From: Piliocolobus tephrosceles
Lineage: Eukaryota; Chordata; Mammalia; Primates; Cercopithecidae
DNA: 64,000 nucleotides
NCBI RefSeq assembly: GCF_002776525.5
Contig: NC_045436.1
Coordinates: forward strand, 14,357,243-14,421,242
Direction of reading: 5' to 3'
Shown here: piece after piece, positions 1-11,990 of the stretch
Layout: each line of letters opens with the position of its first letter
Position numbering within the stretch: the first letter of the stretch is position 1
Notes under the pieces: model-generated
The model's input: the letters and a program-made list of their open reading frames with translations, nothing else
Told to the model about the DNA's origin: nothing
Databases searched by the model: none
Translations under genes and position numbers: made by a program

Positions 1-3000
1 GGAGTAGGGGTCATGAACGTCTGAGCTGTTAGCTCATAGAGTGTACTTGTGCCTTCGGAACCTACTCAAGCCCAGTTTCACATATGTGACTTCCAATTAA
101 TGATGGACTTTTGCTGTGTATGTCCAGCTTCATGTCATTATAGGTCAGACATAGTCGGTCCAGAATGCACAGCTCAGCCTACTATGGTACCCTATATCAA
201 GCATTTAGTCTGTAGAAGAACCCAGAAGCATGCTAGAAACTGTTTATAAGAAAATGGTAATCTGTGAAGGAAGGATTACATGTCTTTACTCCGGAATCAC
301 AAATGTCACTGTTGTGATTCAATTATTGCTGTCTTTAAAAATACAGTAAGAGTATATTTAACTTTTACAATATTTCATCATAGCATCTTCATAGGACTGA
401 AATAGCAGAGTGACTTTAACAGCAGCCTGAACCTGATGTAGCGCTTCCTCGAAATCCACGTTTCATACAAATCTAGCAGCAGTTCTGACCACTCAGTAAA
501 TAGGTGGAAGTAGCACCCCAAATTGGGATATGTATTGCCTCTAAAACCACAGTAGCTCAGTAGGCATTGTGTCTCTTCTTTGTGACAGGAGAGAACACAT
601 GCACTTGTTTTTTACCTGGAAAGGATGTCAGCATTCCCCAGATCAGTCAGATCTTAGAATTATCACTGAGAAATCTTTGCACATCTTTGAAATTGTCTGT
701 TATTTTGTTCCCACCCTCTGGCATACATGTATCATACCACAGTGGTTAGGATTCTTACTGCTACCTGTAATCATTATGATGTCATTGACATGCGCTAATT
801 TGATGTTCTGTGAAATGAAGAGAAGATCAAAGTCCTTGCAGACTAGATTATGACTGAGAGTTGGAGAGTGATATAATCCTGTGGTGAGAAAGCAGAGAAA
901 GTATACTGTCATTACTAAGATTCATAGGGAAAAGTATTTAACAGATTGATGGCTGCATTTCAAGTATCAGGGGATATGTTGATTTTCTCCAGTAACTAAA
1001 CCAACCCTAAATCTAAAGCAATACTGCAGTTAGAATCTCCACTTGATAAAATTTATAATAATTATTTCTCTTTTCCCAAGACCCATCTGTGTTTTGCTTC
1101 AGCCAAAAAGGCAAATTTTACAGAAGAAGTGATTAGAATCACTTAACTGGATGTTAGCACTAACCTCTGCAATCCTCCCAGAAGCACACAGTATTGTTTT
1201 GCCTTTACTATTATAATAGGTAGAAGCAATTTTTTCTTTCTTGCACTTTGTCTTTCCTGGTATATTATAGTAGCCCATGGTTCTATATTAGTGTGGAAAC
1301 TAATGTGGACTTATGCCGGTTGCTTTGTATGTCTATTCCAAATATGCATCCTAAAATTTGGGAAATCATCATTGGTAGATGCAGAGGCACAGTGGTCACT
1401 GTGAGATGGACATAAAACACAGCTCTGTTAATCTTGACAGGTGAATAATGCCAGTGTTGGGTCTCAAGAAAATAGTGCGCTCCAAACAACGAGTAATCAC
1501 CAAATCCTAACTACTTCCCCTAATGCACAGTCATCTGGGAAAATGACTAGAGGTTCCTTGGGGGAGGCTGAGGGAAGATTTATAGTATAAATGTTAACAG
1601 TGTAGCAGAGTCCGTTCACTTTTCTGTTCCACTCACAATGTGTTTTTCAAAGCATCAATGCAGAGAATGTCTTCTGGGCTTTCACAATGGGGACATAGTT
1701 ATGGGCAGGAGACCAGCTCTCATGCAATAAATCCACTCCAACTTTCTAATCTCCATAAGCATTTGGGTAATGTTTTCTGTAACAAACGAAGAAATTTGAC
1801 TTAATTTTGTTCAGTATAGGCCACCTATGTTTAGTTCCAAATTTTAATCAACCACCCAAGCACAGTAACTCCTGGCCTCATGAGCTAACTCCTTGATCCA
1901 GGATGTCTGCATAGCGCAACTGTATCAATAGATTTGACCTGATGGAAATTTTTTTTCCCAGATCCCAAACACATAGCATTCAAATTTTGTGGGCAACTTT
2001 ACATCTACTTTTACTGTGGATGCTATATATGGGTTTTCGTGATTGTTGTTTGATTTGACTTTTCATGGAGAGATTTGAGAAGACTTTAAACATTTTCTGC
2101 CACTGCTGCTGTAAATTTCCCAACTTATTTTTCAAACAAGTTATTTATTCAAAGGTAACTGATTTTCTGCTTTACTTACAAAATACAAAATTGTGCCTTT
2201 TGAATAATACTCTGTTTAATATCGTATATATGTACAGATAATACGCAATGGTGACTAAAATTAGCTTGATTTTGCAACTTGTGTGGGTAATTTCAAAAGA
2301 ACAAGAACACAATAAAAAAAGAGATACTTATTTACTTATTCATACTTTATGTATTTTTAGTGTAAATGTGCACTAAAATTAGTGCAAACCTAAGTGTCAA
2401 CAATGCATAAAATACTATAGCAAGAAAAACAGAAATCCTGCACAAGATCAACGCTAAGAAGTAAATTAACACTGTAGTCATGGAAACAGGTCTTCCCTTT
2501 TTTCTTTTTAACTAAATATGCACATTTGACTCTAACAAGGAGACTGGGGCTTCTGCGTGTTGTATCTACAGTAAGAACTTGTCAAAAAAATGACACTTGT
2601 TTCTCAGAATTATTTAGGGACTATGTTGGGTCACAAAGACTACCTGAGAAAAACCCTCTTTGGCAATTATCCTCCGGGGTCAGCGCTGCTGAGTTGCTTC
2701 TGCGTTCACAGCCTCTTTCCTTCCTGTTCTGACTTAACCAGTTCTTCACAGCTCCAGACTTTATTCTCAGTGTCTCTCATAAAAACAGCAGCCTTTTGTG
2801 AACTGGTGGTGAGGAGAGGAAGTATGTGGGAAGAGTTTTTATAAAGGATTTATGTTTCCTTAATTTGTTGTTGATTTCAGAGCTACCTGCTCATTAAAAA
2901 TCTTCCTCCTACCCCTAGCCCCATCCACATTTAGCCTGCCAAAACAATCAATCGAATATTTACCTAGTATGAAAAATAATTTTCCTTTTAGTATAGCTAT

Positions 3001-3172
3001 TTCATTTATGCTACTAATATAAAGCACATAAGGTGATCGAATAAAAATCAAAGTTCCCACATTTAGTTTTGTTTCAGTTTAAGTCAAGGGAAATTGTATA
3101 TAGTAAATATTTTATTTTTAATTTCATTAATCTCTAAAGTAATTGAAAGAAAAGTAGCCTTTTCTTTCATGA

Positions 3173-3178
3173 TCTCTC

Positions 3179-3214
<36 letters not shown>
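3173..3214. repeat. (CT)n(GT)n compound microsatellite
   Basis: An uninterrupted CT run passes directly into a GT run. Compound pyrimidine/GT tracts of this kind are usually length-polymorphic. Confidence 0.95.
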
Positions 3215-4283
3215 CTATTTTCTTAAGAGATTTTCTGTAATAAGAAGGAAGGTATTTTTAATCTCGGGTGACATTCTCTAGTTCACTGAAATTATTTTAT
3301 TTATCCAGAGACTTTGGGAAACTCTTTTTTCATAGTGAGGTGTGTAACAATTTCATACGGAGCTTATTTATTTTTCCAAATTTACTGCTCTTTATGATAT
3401 AGACTAATTTGGTTGTCATTAATTTGCTTAGTCTTATATTTTTCATTATTTCAACCTCTGAAGAATAATGCTTTTATTAACACAGTTTCATCTGGAGCTG
3501 TACTTCCCAAAGCAAACAAACAACCGAAACTCCTCTTTCTGTTGAAGGTCAACGGAGGTCAGCTCCATTGTGTTTTCTTTCTGCGGTTTTTCCCAATTTC
3601 TTGGGTCTGAAGTGTCTTTTCTATTTGGTATGATTCTTGAGCACATTGCAATACTTAAAAAAAAAAAAACAAAAAAAACCACTTTTTTTGTGTAATGACA
3701 TTGACATCTAGGAAAAGTATATACGAAGGCTTTAAAATCACCAAATGTGTAAACACAATTTAGTTTACAATTTTTCCTTTCCCAGCTGTAAGAATTTAGC
3801 AAACTATAAATTTTCCTTTTTCTTGCTTGCGCATAAGATAATGGAAGACTCAGCCATAGTCTTGATCAATTTACCATTTAGCACTTTATTTCAAACTTCT
3901 ATTTCCTAGCAAAAGTTATGCGTGGGAATTTTTTTTTTTTTTTAATATCTCTACTTTTTCTTCACGTCTATCACAGCACTAGAAGCTCCTCGGTGAAATG
4001 GGTATGCTACAGAGATGATTAGGATTCACTCAACAGATGAATTGGTCATACACACAAGTTAATGTAGAGCCAAAAACTGGTTACACATTATAAACTTTTG
4101 AAGGTATTACAAATATTCAAAAGGAAAATTGGTGAAGACTAATGGTCTCTGCAGATTACTTGAGTCCCTTAATGGATTAAATGTATATTTAAAGAACAAT
4201 CTTGTGTTGATGAATATTTTTTTTTTAAATGAAGGACAGTGCCTAAGTTGCTTACACAAAAGTGGTTTGCTAAAAAGAAGAAG

Positions 4284-4305
4284 AAAAAAAAAAAAAAAAA
4301 AAAAA
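4284..4305. repeat. Poly(A) run, 22 bp
   Basis: A pure A run preceded by AAG triplets. No retrotransposed body was recognised upstream, so it is called as a simple repeat only. Confidence 0.9.
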
Positions 4306-4374
4306 CAGGTGAATTGGATATAATACAGTGCTTGCTGGGAAGATTAGGGGAAGAGAGAGAGTGATAGTTAAGAA

Positions 4375-4562
4375 CTAGCACTTTGAAATCAGATATACTG
4401 TGATTTTAGATACCAGAATTTTTGTTCTGTTATTAGGTTTCTCACCTTAGAATTTTTCTACTCTATTAATGTCTTAGACAAGTTAATCCACAAAGTGGGG
4501 TAGAAAATAACGGTAGGCACTTTTTGAAATTCTCCTTAGGATTAAATGAGGTAATGCAGTAA
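4375..4562 (+). mobile_element. MIR: MIR SINE remnant
   Basis: The segment follows the MIR plan on the plus strand: a CACTTTG-AATCAGA start, a central block resembling 'caagttaatc', and the 3' signature of ATTAAATGAGGTAATGCA. It is heavily diverged and ends where the MER2-like element begins. Confidence 0.55.
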
Positions 4563-4563
4563 T

Positions 4564-4737
4564 CGTAGGGGATTGATTCCAGGACACCCTGCATATGCCA
4601 AACTCTAAGGATGCTCAAGTCCAGAAGCTGGCCGTGGGAAACCTGGGGTTACTGTATTTTGGATGAGATTGGCTTAATTCACTGCTGTAGAACCCAGGGG
4701 TACAGAACCCACAGAAAAGGAGGATTGACTACATTTA
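4564..4737. mobile_element. MER2: MER2-like (Tigger group) DNA transposon fragment
   Basis: The left side reads GGGGATTGATTCCAGGACA followed by 'ggatgctcaagtcc', typical of the terminal region of MER2/Tigger non-autonomous copies. The right side has 'cagaacccacagaaaaggagg' followed by a gactaca end, matching the opposite terminus. The middle is shortened, so this is an internally deleted copy. The family name is from memory of the consensus. Confidence 0.65.
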
Positions 4738-4738
4738 A

Positions 4739-5040
4739 TTTTGTTTTTTTCTTTTTCTGGAGACAGAGTCTTGCTCTGTCACCCAGGCTGGAGTGCAGTG
4801 GCGCAATTTTGACTCACCACAACCTCTGCCTCCCAGGTTCAAGTGATTTTCATGCCTCAGCATCCCGAGTAGCTGGGACTACAGGCATGCACCACTACAC
4901 CCAGCTAATTTTTATACTTTTAGTAAAGGTGGGGTTTCTCCATGTTGGCTAGGCTGGTCTCGAACTCTTGACCTCAGGTGATGTGCCTGCCTTGGCCTCT
5001 CAAACTGCTGGGGTTACAGGTGTTAGCCACTGTGCCTGGC
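4739..5040 (-). mobile_element. Alu: Alu element (S-like)
   Basis: A complete reverse-complement Alu: T-rich tail at the left, box-like CTGGAGTGCAGTGG, the central dimer junction and a terminal 'gtgcctggc'. Flanks carry a near-perfect 10-bp duplication, tgactacatt (4728-4737) and tgactatatt (5041-5050), placing the insertion at the end of the MER2-like element. Confidence 0.93.
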
Positions 5041-5371
5041 TGACTATATTAGTTTGATTCTATCACTAAAAAGCATTCAATAGAGATTATTCATTTTAAT
5101 CTGTTTGAATTATATATATTTTTTATTTTCTGCAAAAATGTGCATGGAACAAAATGCTAGGAAATCATTGAACTGGCAGAAAACTAAAAACAATGGCAAG
5201 TATTCTTCACTGAGATAAAACTTATTCTGAGGTGGCTCAAACATAAGCATAATGCATGGATCCTTAGTAACTAAAAAGAGTACAAAGTTAGGTTGTTGTA
5301 AAGTACAAAAGTGTTAATATAGAAATGTTTTGCATAGAACAACTGCTTTCTCTTAGCTGAATACCAAGAAA

Positions 5372-5372
<1 letters not shown>

Positions 5373-5403
<31 letters not shown>
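5373..5403. repeat. (TG)n microsatellite
   Basis: About fifteen pure TG units. Confidence 0.97.
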
Positions 5404-5404
<1 letters not shown>

Positions 5405-5807
5405 TACCAATAGCTCTTGAGATATAGGATGATGCTGTTTTAAAAATTCTGGTGACTGAAAAGGAATTACTCCTCTCTTTATTTTGTCATATAGTAAGTT
5501 TTCACTAGGAAAGTTAGTTATGAATGCCAAATAGTTCTTGTGGAGAGATCTATAATACTTCTTCTCTTGCTAGGATCCTGGACCTTCATAGCAATGCCAC
5601 AGCAGACCACTTGTACTGAGATTTTGAGATTCCTTGCCTTCAGTTATATCAACAGAAAATTATATTTGTCTAACTCCATTGCTCTTGAATGTAACCTGTT
5701 TTTATGCTCAAACTCATTGAAACTTGAGCTCACAAAAAAGCAATATCAAAACAAACACTATCATAGTTTCCCATCATAAATATGTCGGTTAAAAATAGAG
5801 AAGACCT

Positions 5808-6108
5808 TTTTTTTTTTTTTTTCTGAGACAGAATCTTGCTCTGCTACCCAGGCTGGAGTGCAGTGAGATGATCTCGGCTCACTGCAACCTCTGCCTCCAG
5901 GTTCAAGTGATATTCCTGCCTCAGCCTCCTGAATAACTGGGACTGCAAGCATGCACCACCATGCCCAGGTAATTTTTATATTTTTTGTAGAGATGGAGTT
6001 TCACCATGTTGGCCAGGTTGGTCTCCAACTCCTGACCTTAGTTGATCCACCCGCCTGGACCTCCCAAAGTGCTGTAATTACAGGGGTGAGCCACCATGCC
6101 TGACTGGC
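5808..6108 (-). mobile_element. Alu: Alu element
   Basis: Full-length reverse-complement Alu with poly(T) at the left and 'gccaccatgcctgactgg' at the right. Several CpG sites have decayed, so it is not among the youngest Alus. The target duplication is poorly preserved (aagac on both sides). Confidence 0.93.
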
Positions 6109-6458
6109 AAGACACTTATTGAAATCATAACTCTGAGTCATAGAACTGCTTCTATATTTGGACCCATGTAATAAAAGTTCAGAATGTGTGTTGCTTTTTC
6201 CCACTAAAACTGTAAGAGGATGTGCCCCTGAGCCCCTCCCCACCCACAGATTTTGGTCTAGCAATATGTTTAAGAGAGTTAAGTTCAGTGACATAACTTG
6301 TATGTATTTTGTGTCCAACAAGCTTTCATTTTAAATCATTTTCAGTACAGTTCATTGTTAGAAGCATTTCTATCATTCAAGTGAATTGCTCTACTCTGGG
6401 ATTAGAATGTAGAGAAAATAGCACTAACTTTAAGGACTCAAACTTCTCATGAACTACA

Positions 6459-6480
6459 TTTTTTTTTTTTTTTTTTTTTT
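6459..6480. repeat. Poly(T) run, 22 bp
   Basis: A pure T run. The sequence to its right does not continue as Alu, so it is not an Alu tail that I can recognise. Confidence 0.9.
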
Positions 6481-6875
6481 GAGAATGTCTTGTAGTAGAG
6501 CACATCCAAGATTTATATTTTGATAGCTGATTTTATTAATCTATTGATCCATCCACCCATCCGTCCATTAATCTACAGGCCCTGGACACATAAATATAGT
6601 TTCAAAGATGTAATAGTCTATGATAGAGATAGTCAACATAACAAGAAATGGCAGGCACAATCAAAACTCATTTGCAAGCATAATTGCAGGAAAGCCTAGT
6701 ACAGAATAGGGAATCAGAGGAAGCTATACATTTGTGTTACTACATGGAGGATGAAAACATTTTTTTCCTAGTGATCTTGCATGGGAATATAGCATGTCAA
6801 ACTAGAAGAACCAGTGTTAAAAAAGGATTCATTTTTTACTTTTTACCCAAAGTATGTATATGTGTATGTGTGCAT

Positions 6876-7319
6876 TATAAACCCTGATAATTTGAGACAG
6901 GTCTCAGTTAATTTAGAAAGTTTATTTTGCCAAGGTTGAGGATGCACATGGGTGACACAGTCTCAGGAGGTCCTGACAACATGTGCCCAAGGTGGTTAGA
7001 GCAAAGTCTGGTTTTATACATTTTAGGGAGACATGAGACAGAAATCAACATATGTAACAGAAACATTGGTTCGGTCTGGAAAGGTGGGAGAACTCAAAGT
7101 GGGGAGGGGACTTTCAGGTCATAGGTACATAAGAGACAAATGATTGTATACACTTTAATTAGCCTCTCCAAAGGAGACAATCAGATATGCATTTATCTCA
7201 GTGAGCAGAGGGGTGACTTTGAATAGAATAGGAGGCAGGTTTGTCCTAAGCAGTTCCCAGCTTGACTTTTCCCTTTAGCTCAGTGATTTTGTGGCCCCAA
7301 GATTTATTTTCCTTTCACA
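6876..7319 (-). mobile_element. Solitary ERV1-type LTR, family not assigned
   Basis: Read on the minus strand the unit starts TGTGAAAGG at 7319. It has a TATAAAA box (complement of 7012-7018) and, about 86 bp downstream, an AATAAA signal (complement of 6921-6926) just before its end, which is the U3-R-U5 order of a retroviral LTR. The 4-bp flanks are gcat (6872-6875) and gtat (7320-7323), a one-mismatch target duplication of the size typical for gammaretrovirus-like ERV1. There is no internal viral sequence next to it, so it is a recombined solo LTR. The sequence is strongly repeat-like, but I cannot name the subfamily with certainty. Confidence 0.7.
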
Positions 7320-7354
7320 GTATGCCTATACTATTAATATGTATTTGTATTTTA

Positions 7355-7398
7355 TATGTGTGTGTGTGTGTGTGCATGTGTGTGTATATACATATATG
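7355..7398. repeat. (TG)n/(TA)n microsatellite
   Basis: A TG tract with one CA interruption running into TATATACATATATG. Confidence 0.9.
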
Positions 7399-7419
7399 GA
7401 GGGAAAGAGAGAATTGTTT

Positions 7420-7730
7420 TAAGGAACTAGCCCATGTGGTTATGAAGGATGGCAGGTTCAAAATCTATAGCATAAGCCCACAGACTGGAGAGTTGGCATG
7501 GAATCTTGATCCCAAAGACAGTCTGGAGGCAGAATTTCCTCTTCATGAGGGATCTCAGTCTGTTTTATCTTAAGATCTTTAAGGTAATCTGCTTTACTTA
7601 ATGTCTACTGATTTAAATATTAATCTCATCTAAACAACAACTTCATGTAACATCCAGACTGGTGTTTGACAAAATATCTGGGTAATGTGGCCTACTAAAG
7701 TTGACACAAAATTGATAATCACATAGCCCC
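7420..7730 (+). mobile_element. Old interspersed repeat, class unresolved
   Basis: The block from 'ggcaggttcaaaatctatag' through 'gtctactgatttaaatatta' to 'gttgacacaaaattgataat' is a familiar dispersed primate repeat, but I cannot decide between an old LTR and an L1 3' end. It reads left to right and has no coding capacity. Confidence 0.45.
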
Positions 7731-7732
7731 TT

Positions 7733-7788
7733 ACATTAATGAATGGAAACATCTCAAAACATCTCCAAACATTAATGAATGGAAACAT
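7733..7788. repeat. 36-bp-period tandem duplication
   Basis: The 20-mer acattaatgaatggaaacat occurs at 7733-7752 and again, identical, at 7769-7788, so the unit is 36 bp with 1.6 copies. The exact match implies a recent slip or duplication at the end of an old repeat. Confidence 0.9.
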
Positions 7789-8169
7789 AAAAGAAAGGAA
7801 ACTGTGAGTATTCATAACATAGATAAGACCAAGTTACTGATGATCAGTAAGCCAAAGGCAATTCACAGAAAATAATTTGTCAGATAAACAATTTGGTAAA
7901 TTAGCAAAAACAACTATTAAACTGTTTTTATTAATTTACAACATATTATGTGGAATGATTTTTACAATATTTATAGACACCTATGAAGTTTAATGAAGGG
8001 TTTTATTTTGTCTTTATAGTAGCATGTTAAGAAATATTATATTGGCTTTAAATAAAGGGGTAGAGAGTAGTTTAGTCTCATAAATTACAGAATATTCAAA
8101 GTAGTGTGCTCCATAATTAATAAGCAACATTTCAGCAATTCATATAATATATCTATTTATCTTGATTCC

Positions 8170-8345
8170 TTTCAAATAATATTTGGTTGCTGTTTTTGTC
8201 CACAATTTTATAATTTCAAAATTATTTTCATCAGTTCTTAAAGAACATACCAACTGTACCATACTGTGTGGATCACTATAGCTTCATAATGTAGTTTAAA
8301 GCCATTTATTGATAGCTCCTAGTTCATCATACTTAAGATTTAATA
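8170..8345 (-). mobile_element. L1: Degenerate L1 ORF2 fragment
   Basis: The stretch around 'accatactgtgtggatcact' and 'gtagtttaaagcc' parallels the L1 ORF2 region seen again at 9148-9200. It is therefore a second, older or more decayed copy in the same antisense orientation. Confidence 0.5.
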
Positions 8346-8985
8346 TGTGAAATAGTTTGTCTTATTCATAAGTACATGTCTTACACTAGCAATATTTTAG
8401 AATGGTCAAGTATTTGCTTCTATTTTTTCTTCAGAAATTGTACTTGTGTTAACCTATAACATTTGTTGTGCTAATCATATTATTTATTTAGAATCTCTTC
8501 CTTGCATCCTCACTTTTTTTCCTTTTGTTTTGTATGACCCCATGCTTTCATGATAGTTTTTTTCCACATAATAAAATGGCTCCTTTTTTAAAAATTTCAT
8601 TACTGATTACAAAATATACCTCTCTGAATGGAAAACATGTTTTTAAAAGTTTAAATTGTATTAGAATCTCTCATTTAAAAACCCTGAACAATTAAAAATG
8701 TGTTGGTATGTAGAAAGAGGTAACTAAATGTAACAAAAACTTTCAAAAGTTAAGAAAATCAAATTGATACAAATATGAATAATTAAAATATATTTTGAAA
8801 GGTGAAAAATGCAGTGAGTTCTGAGATTTAGCCTTTTAGCAAATTCTTTTTTAAAAAATTGTCTTTTGATAAGTGGATTTATAGTTTATTCATTTAGAAC
8901 TCATCACATACTTAAAGCATAAATATTGTTTATTTAATTTTCAAAATTCATGAAGTCTTCAAAAATCTTATAAAGACTTTTAGAA

Positions 8986-10540
8986 TATCTAGATATCCAA
9001 CATTTCCAACACCATTTATTAAAGAAACTATCCTTTCCTAATTTTGTATTCTAGGCATCCTTTTCAAAAACTAGTTGACTGTATGTGTGTGGGTTTATTT
9101 CAGGAGTCTCTATTCTGTTCCATTGATATATGTGTCTGCTTTTATGCCAGCACCATACTGTTTTGATTACTATAGCTTTGTAATATACTTTAAAGCCAGG
9201 AAGTATGATGCCTTCAGCTTCATTCCTCTTTCTTAAAATTGCTTTGACTATTGCAGGACTTATGTGAATCCATATGAATTTTAGGATTGCTTTTATATTT
9301 CTGTGAAAAATAACTGAAATTTTGATAGGGATTGATTGAATTTGTATGTAAATCGCTTTGAATGGTATGAATATTTTAATGATATCAAGTTTTCCAATCC
9401 ATGAACACAGGATGTCTTTCCAGGGATTTACATCTTCCCCAATTTATTTCATCAGTGTTTTATAGTTTCAGTGTACAGATCTTTAGCCCCCTTGGTTAAA
9501 TTTACTCCTAAGTACTGTATTTTTTTGCTGCTATTGTAAATGGGATTATTTCCTTAATACCTTTTTCAGATAATTTATTGTGAGTTTATAAAAATACAAC
9601 TGATTTTCACATATAATTTTCTATCCTGCAAATTTACTGAGTATATTTATCAAATATGATATGATAGTTTTTTAGTAGAGTCTTTAGAGTGTTCTATATG
9701 TAAGATCATGTCATTTGCAAAGAGAGACAACTTTCGTTGTAATTTGGATGTCTTTTTTTTTTTTTTTTTTTGTCTAGTTGCTCTGTTAATTCCAACATAT
9801 GTTGAACAGAAGTGACAAGAGTGGGCATCTTTACCTTGTTTCTCATCTTTGGGGAAAAGCTTTCAGTTTCTAACCATTGAATAATACAGTAGCTTGGACT
9901 TTATTATGTTGAAGTACACTCCTTATATACATAACTTGTTGAGCATTTTTATGATGAAAGAATATTTAATTTTGTGAAATGCTTCTTCTACATCTATCAA
10001 GATGATCATATGCTTTTCATCTTTCATTCTATTAATTGGACATATCACAGTTATTGATTTGCATTTGTTGAAAGATCCTTTCATCCCAGAGATTAATCAC
10101 ACTTAGTTATGGTGTGTGATCTTTTAAATGAGCTCTAAGATTTTGTCATTTTTTTCAAGGATTTTGTATCTATGTTCAATAAGGATGTTGGCTGTAATTT
10201 CTTTTTCTTGTACTGTCCTTGCCTGACTTTGTTATCAGGATGATATTGGCCTTGTGAAGTGAGTTTGGAATCTTATTTTCAATTATTTTTGGAAGAGTTA
10301 GAGAAGGATTGGAGCTAAATCTTCTGATGTTTGATAACATTTACCAATGAAATTGTATTATCTTTGACATTTATTTGCTGGGAGTCTTTTGATTATTGAT
10401 GACCTCTTACTTGTTACTAGTCTATTCAGATTTACTGTTCTTCATAATTCAGTTTTGGTAAGTTTTATATTTCTAGGAATTTATCAGTTTCTCCTAGGTT
10501 ATTCAACTTGTTGGCATGTAATTTTTCACAGTAGCCACTT
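8986..10540 (-). mobile_element. L1: L1 (L1MA/MB type), inverted 5' arm
   Basis: Antisense L1 ORF2, read right to left from the middle of the reverse transcriptase region to the point 'ccaacaccatttattaaag' at about 8995-9020. The plus-strand arm that begins at about 10541 picks up the L1 sequence only a few tens of bases further on. The left flank aaagacttttagaa (8972-8985) pairs with aaagacctttagag (12154-12167), so both arms belong to one insertion. Reading frames are destroyed. Confidence 0.85.
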
Positions 10541-11232
10541 ATGATGGACCTATATCTTACACCATACATAAAAATCAACTAGAAGTCAATTAAAGTCTTA
10601 AATGTAAAACTTGAAACCATACAACTTCTAGAAGAAAACTAATGAAAAACCTTGTTGGTCTTGGCAATAATTTTTTAGCTATGACACCAAAATTCCTGAC
10701 AACAAATTTTCTTGAACAAATTTTCTTTGAAGATGAAGATTACATCAAACTATAAAGCTCCTGCACAGCAAATAAAGCAATCAACAAAATGAAAAAACAA
10801 TCTACAGAATGTAAGAAAATTTTTGAAGCCATGTATCTGATAATGGGTTAATATTTAAAATACCTAAAGAACTTCTACCACTCAGTCACCAAAACCTCAA
10901 ATAACTCAATTTTAAAACTGGGCAAAGGATCTTAATATACATTTCTCAAAAACAAAACAAAACAAAACAAAACGTACAAATGGCTAACAGTTACATGAAA
11001 AGATGCTCAACATCATGAATCATTAGGGAAGTGCAAACCAAAAATGCAAAAAACTATCATCTCATACCTATTAGGTTAGCTTATACATATTTTCCAAAAA
11101 GGTAGCAAGTGTGGATGTGGAGAAAAGGGAACCTTGGTGTACTATTTGTAGGAATGTACATTGCTGCAGCCATTGTAGAAAATAGTATGGAGTTTCCTCA
11201 TATAATTAAAAGTAGAATTACAACCTACCATG

Positions 11233-11415
11233 AATGAATCATGAAGAAAAGAAAATCTGAATAGACTAATAACAAGTAAGCACTCATCAATAGTCAAAAG
11301 CCTCTCAGCAAATAAATGTAAAAGAACATATGGCTTCATTGATTAATTCTATCAAACCTTAGAAGAACTAGCCCCAATCCTTCTCAAATTCTTACAAAAA
11401 AATTGAAGATAAGAT
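11233..11415 (+). mobile_element. L1: Extra L1 ORF2 slice inside the L1 3' arm
   Basis: The 3' arm breaks off at 'ctaccatga' and resumes at 'tgatgacccatcaatgcc'. Between them lies an upstream part of ORF2 in sense orientation ('gaaaatctgaatagac', 'tatggcttcattgattaatt', 'ccaatccttctcaaattctt'). The same ORF2 region is also present, reversed, in the inverted arm at about 10245-10460. Both copies share the unusual string cagcaaataaatgt, which suggests a common source. Confidence 0.75.
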
Positions 11416-11957
11416 TGATGACCCATCAATGCCACTTAAGGGCATTTATCCCAAGGAACTGGGATATTTGAAGAGATACCTACACTCCTGTTTTTATTGC
11501 AGCATTCATTATTCACAATAGTTAAGATATAGAAAGAAATCTAAGTGTCCATTAATGGATGAATGGATATAAAAATATGGTACAAACATAAAATGAAATA
11601 TTTGGTCTTAAACTAGAAGAAAATCTTTCCATTTGCAACAACATGGATGAACCTGGAAGACATTATGCTAAGTGAAATAAACCAGACAAAAAAAGGCAGG
11701 TACTGTGTGACCTCACTTATATGTGCAATTAAAAATAATCAAACTCATAGAAGCAGAAAGCAGAATGATGAATGATTACTAGGCACTGGTTGGTGGCAGA
11801 TGGAATACAGAGGTGACAGTCAATAGGTAAAGTTTCAGTTATGAAAAATAAATAAGTTCTGATGATCTACTATATAACATGTTACCTATAGTTAACTATA
11901 TTGTGTACTTAAAACTTTCAGAGAGTAGATCTTATGATAAATGTTCTTAGCACACAC

Positions 11958-11989
<32 letters not shown>
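11958..11989. repeat. (AAT)n microsatellite
   Basis: About ten pure AAT/ATA units inside the L1 3' UTR region. Confidence 0.95.

Positions 11990-11990
<1 letters not shown>

Larger units (their letters stand above)
1..4374. other. Unique AT-rich sequence, no gene seen
   Basis: No interspersed repeat or gene could be recognised across this stretch apart from the microsatellite at 3173-3214 and short A or T runs near 3660 and 3930. Open frames are at most about 100 codons and none has a family motif, splice context or start context that would support an exon. Confidence 0.6.

Noticed and set aside
6540..6576. ATCC-type tetranucleotide array
   Set aside because: Only about three imperfect units; too short and degenerate to list.
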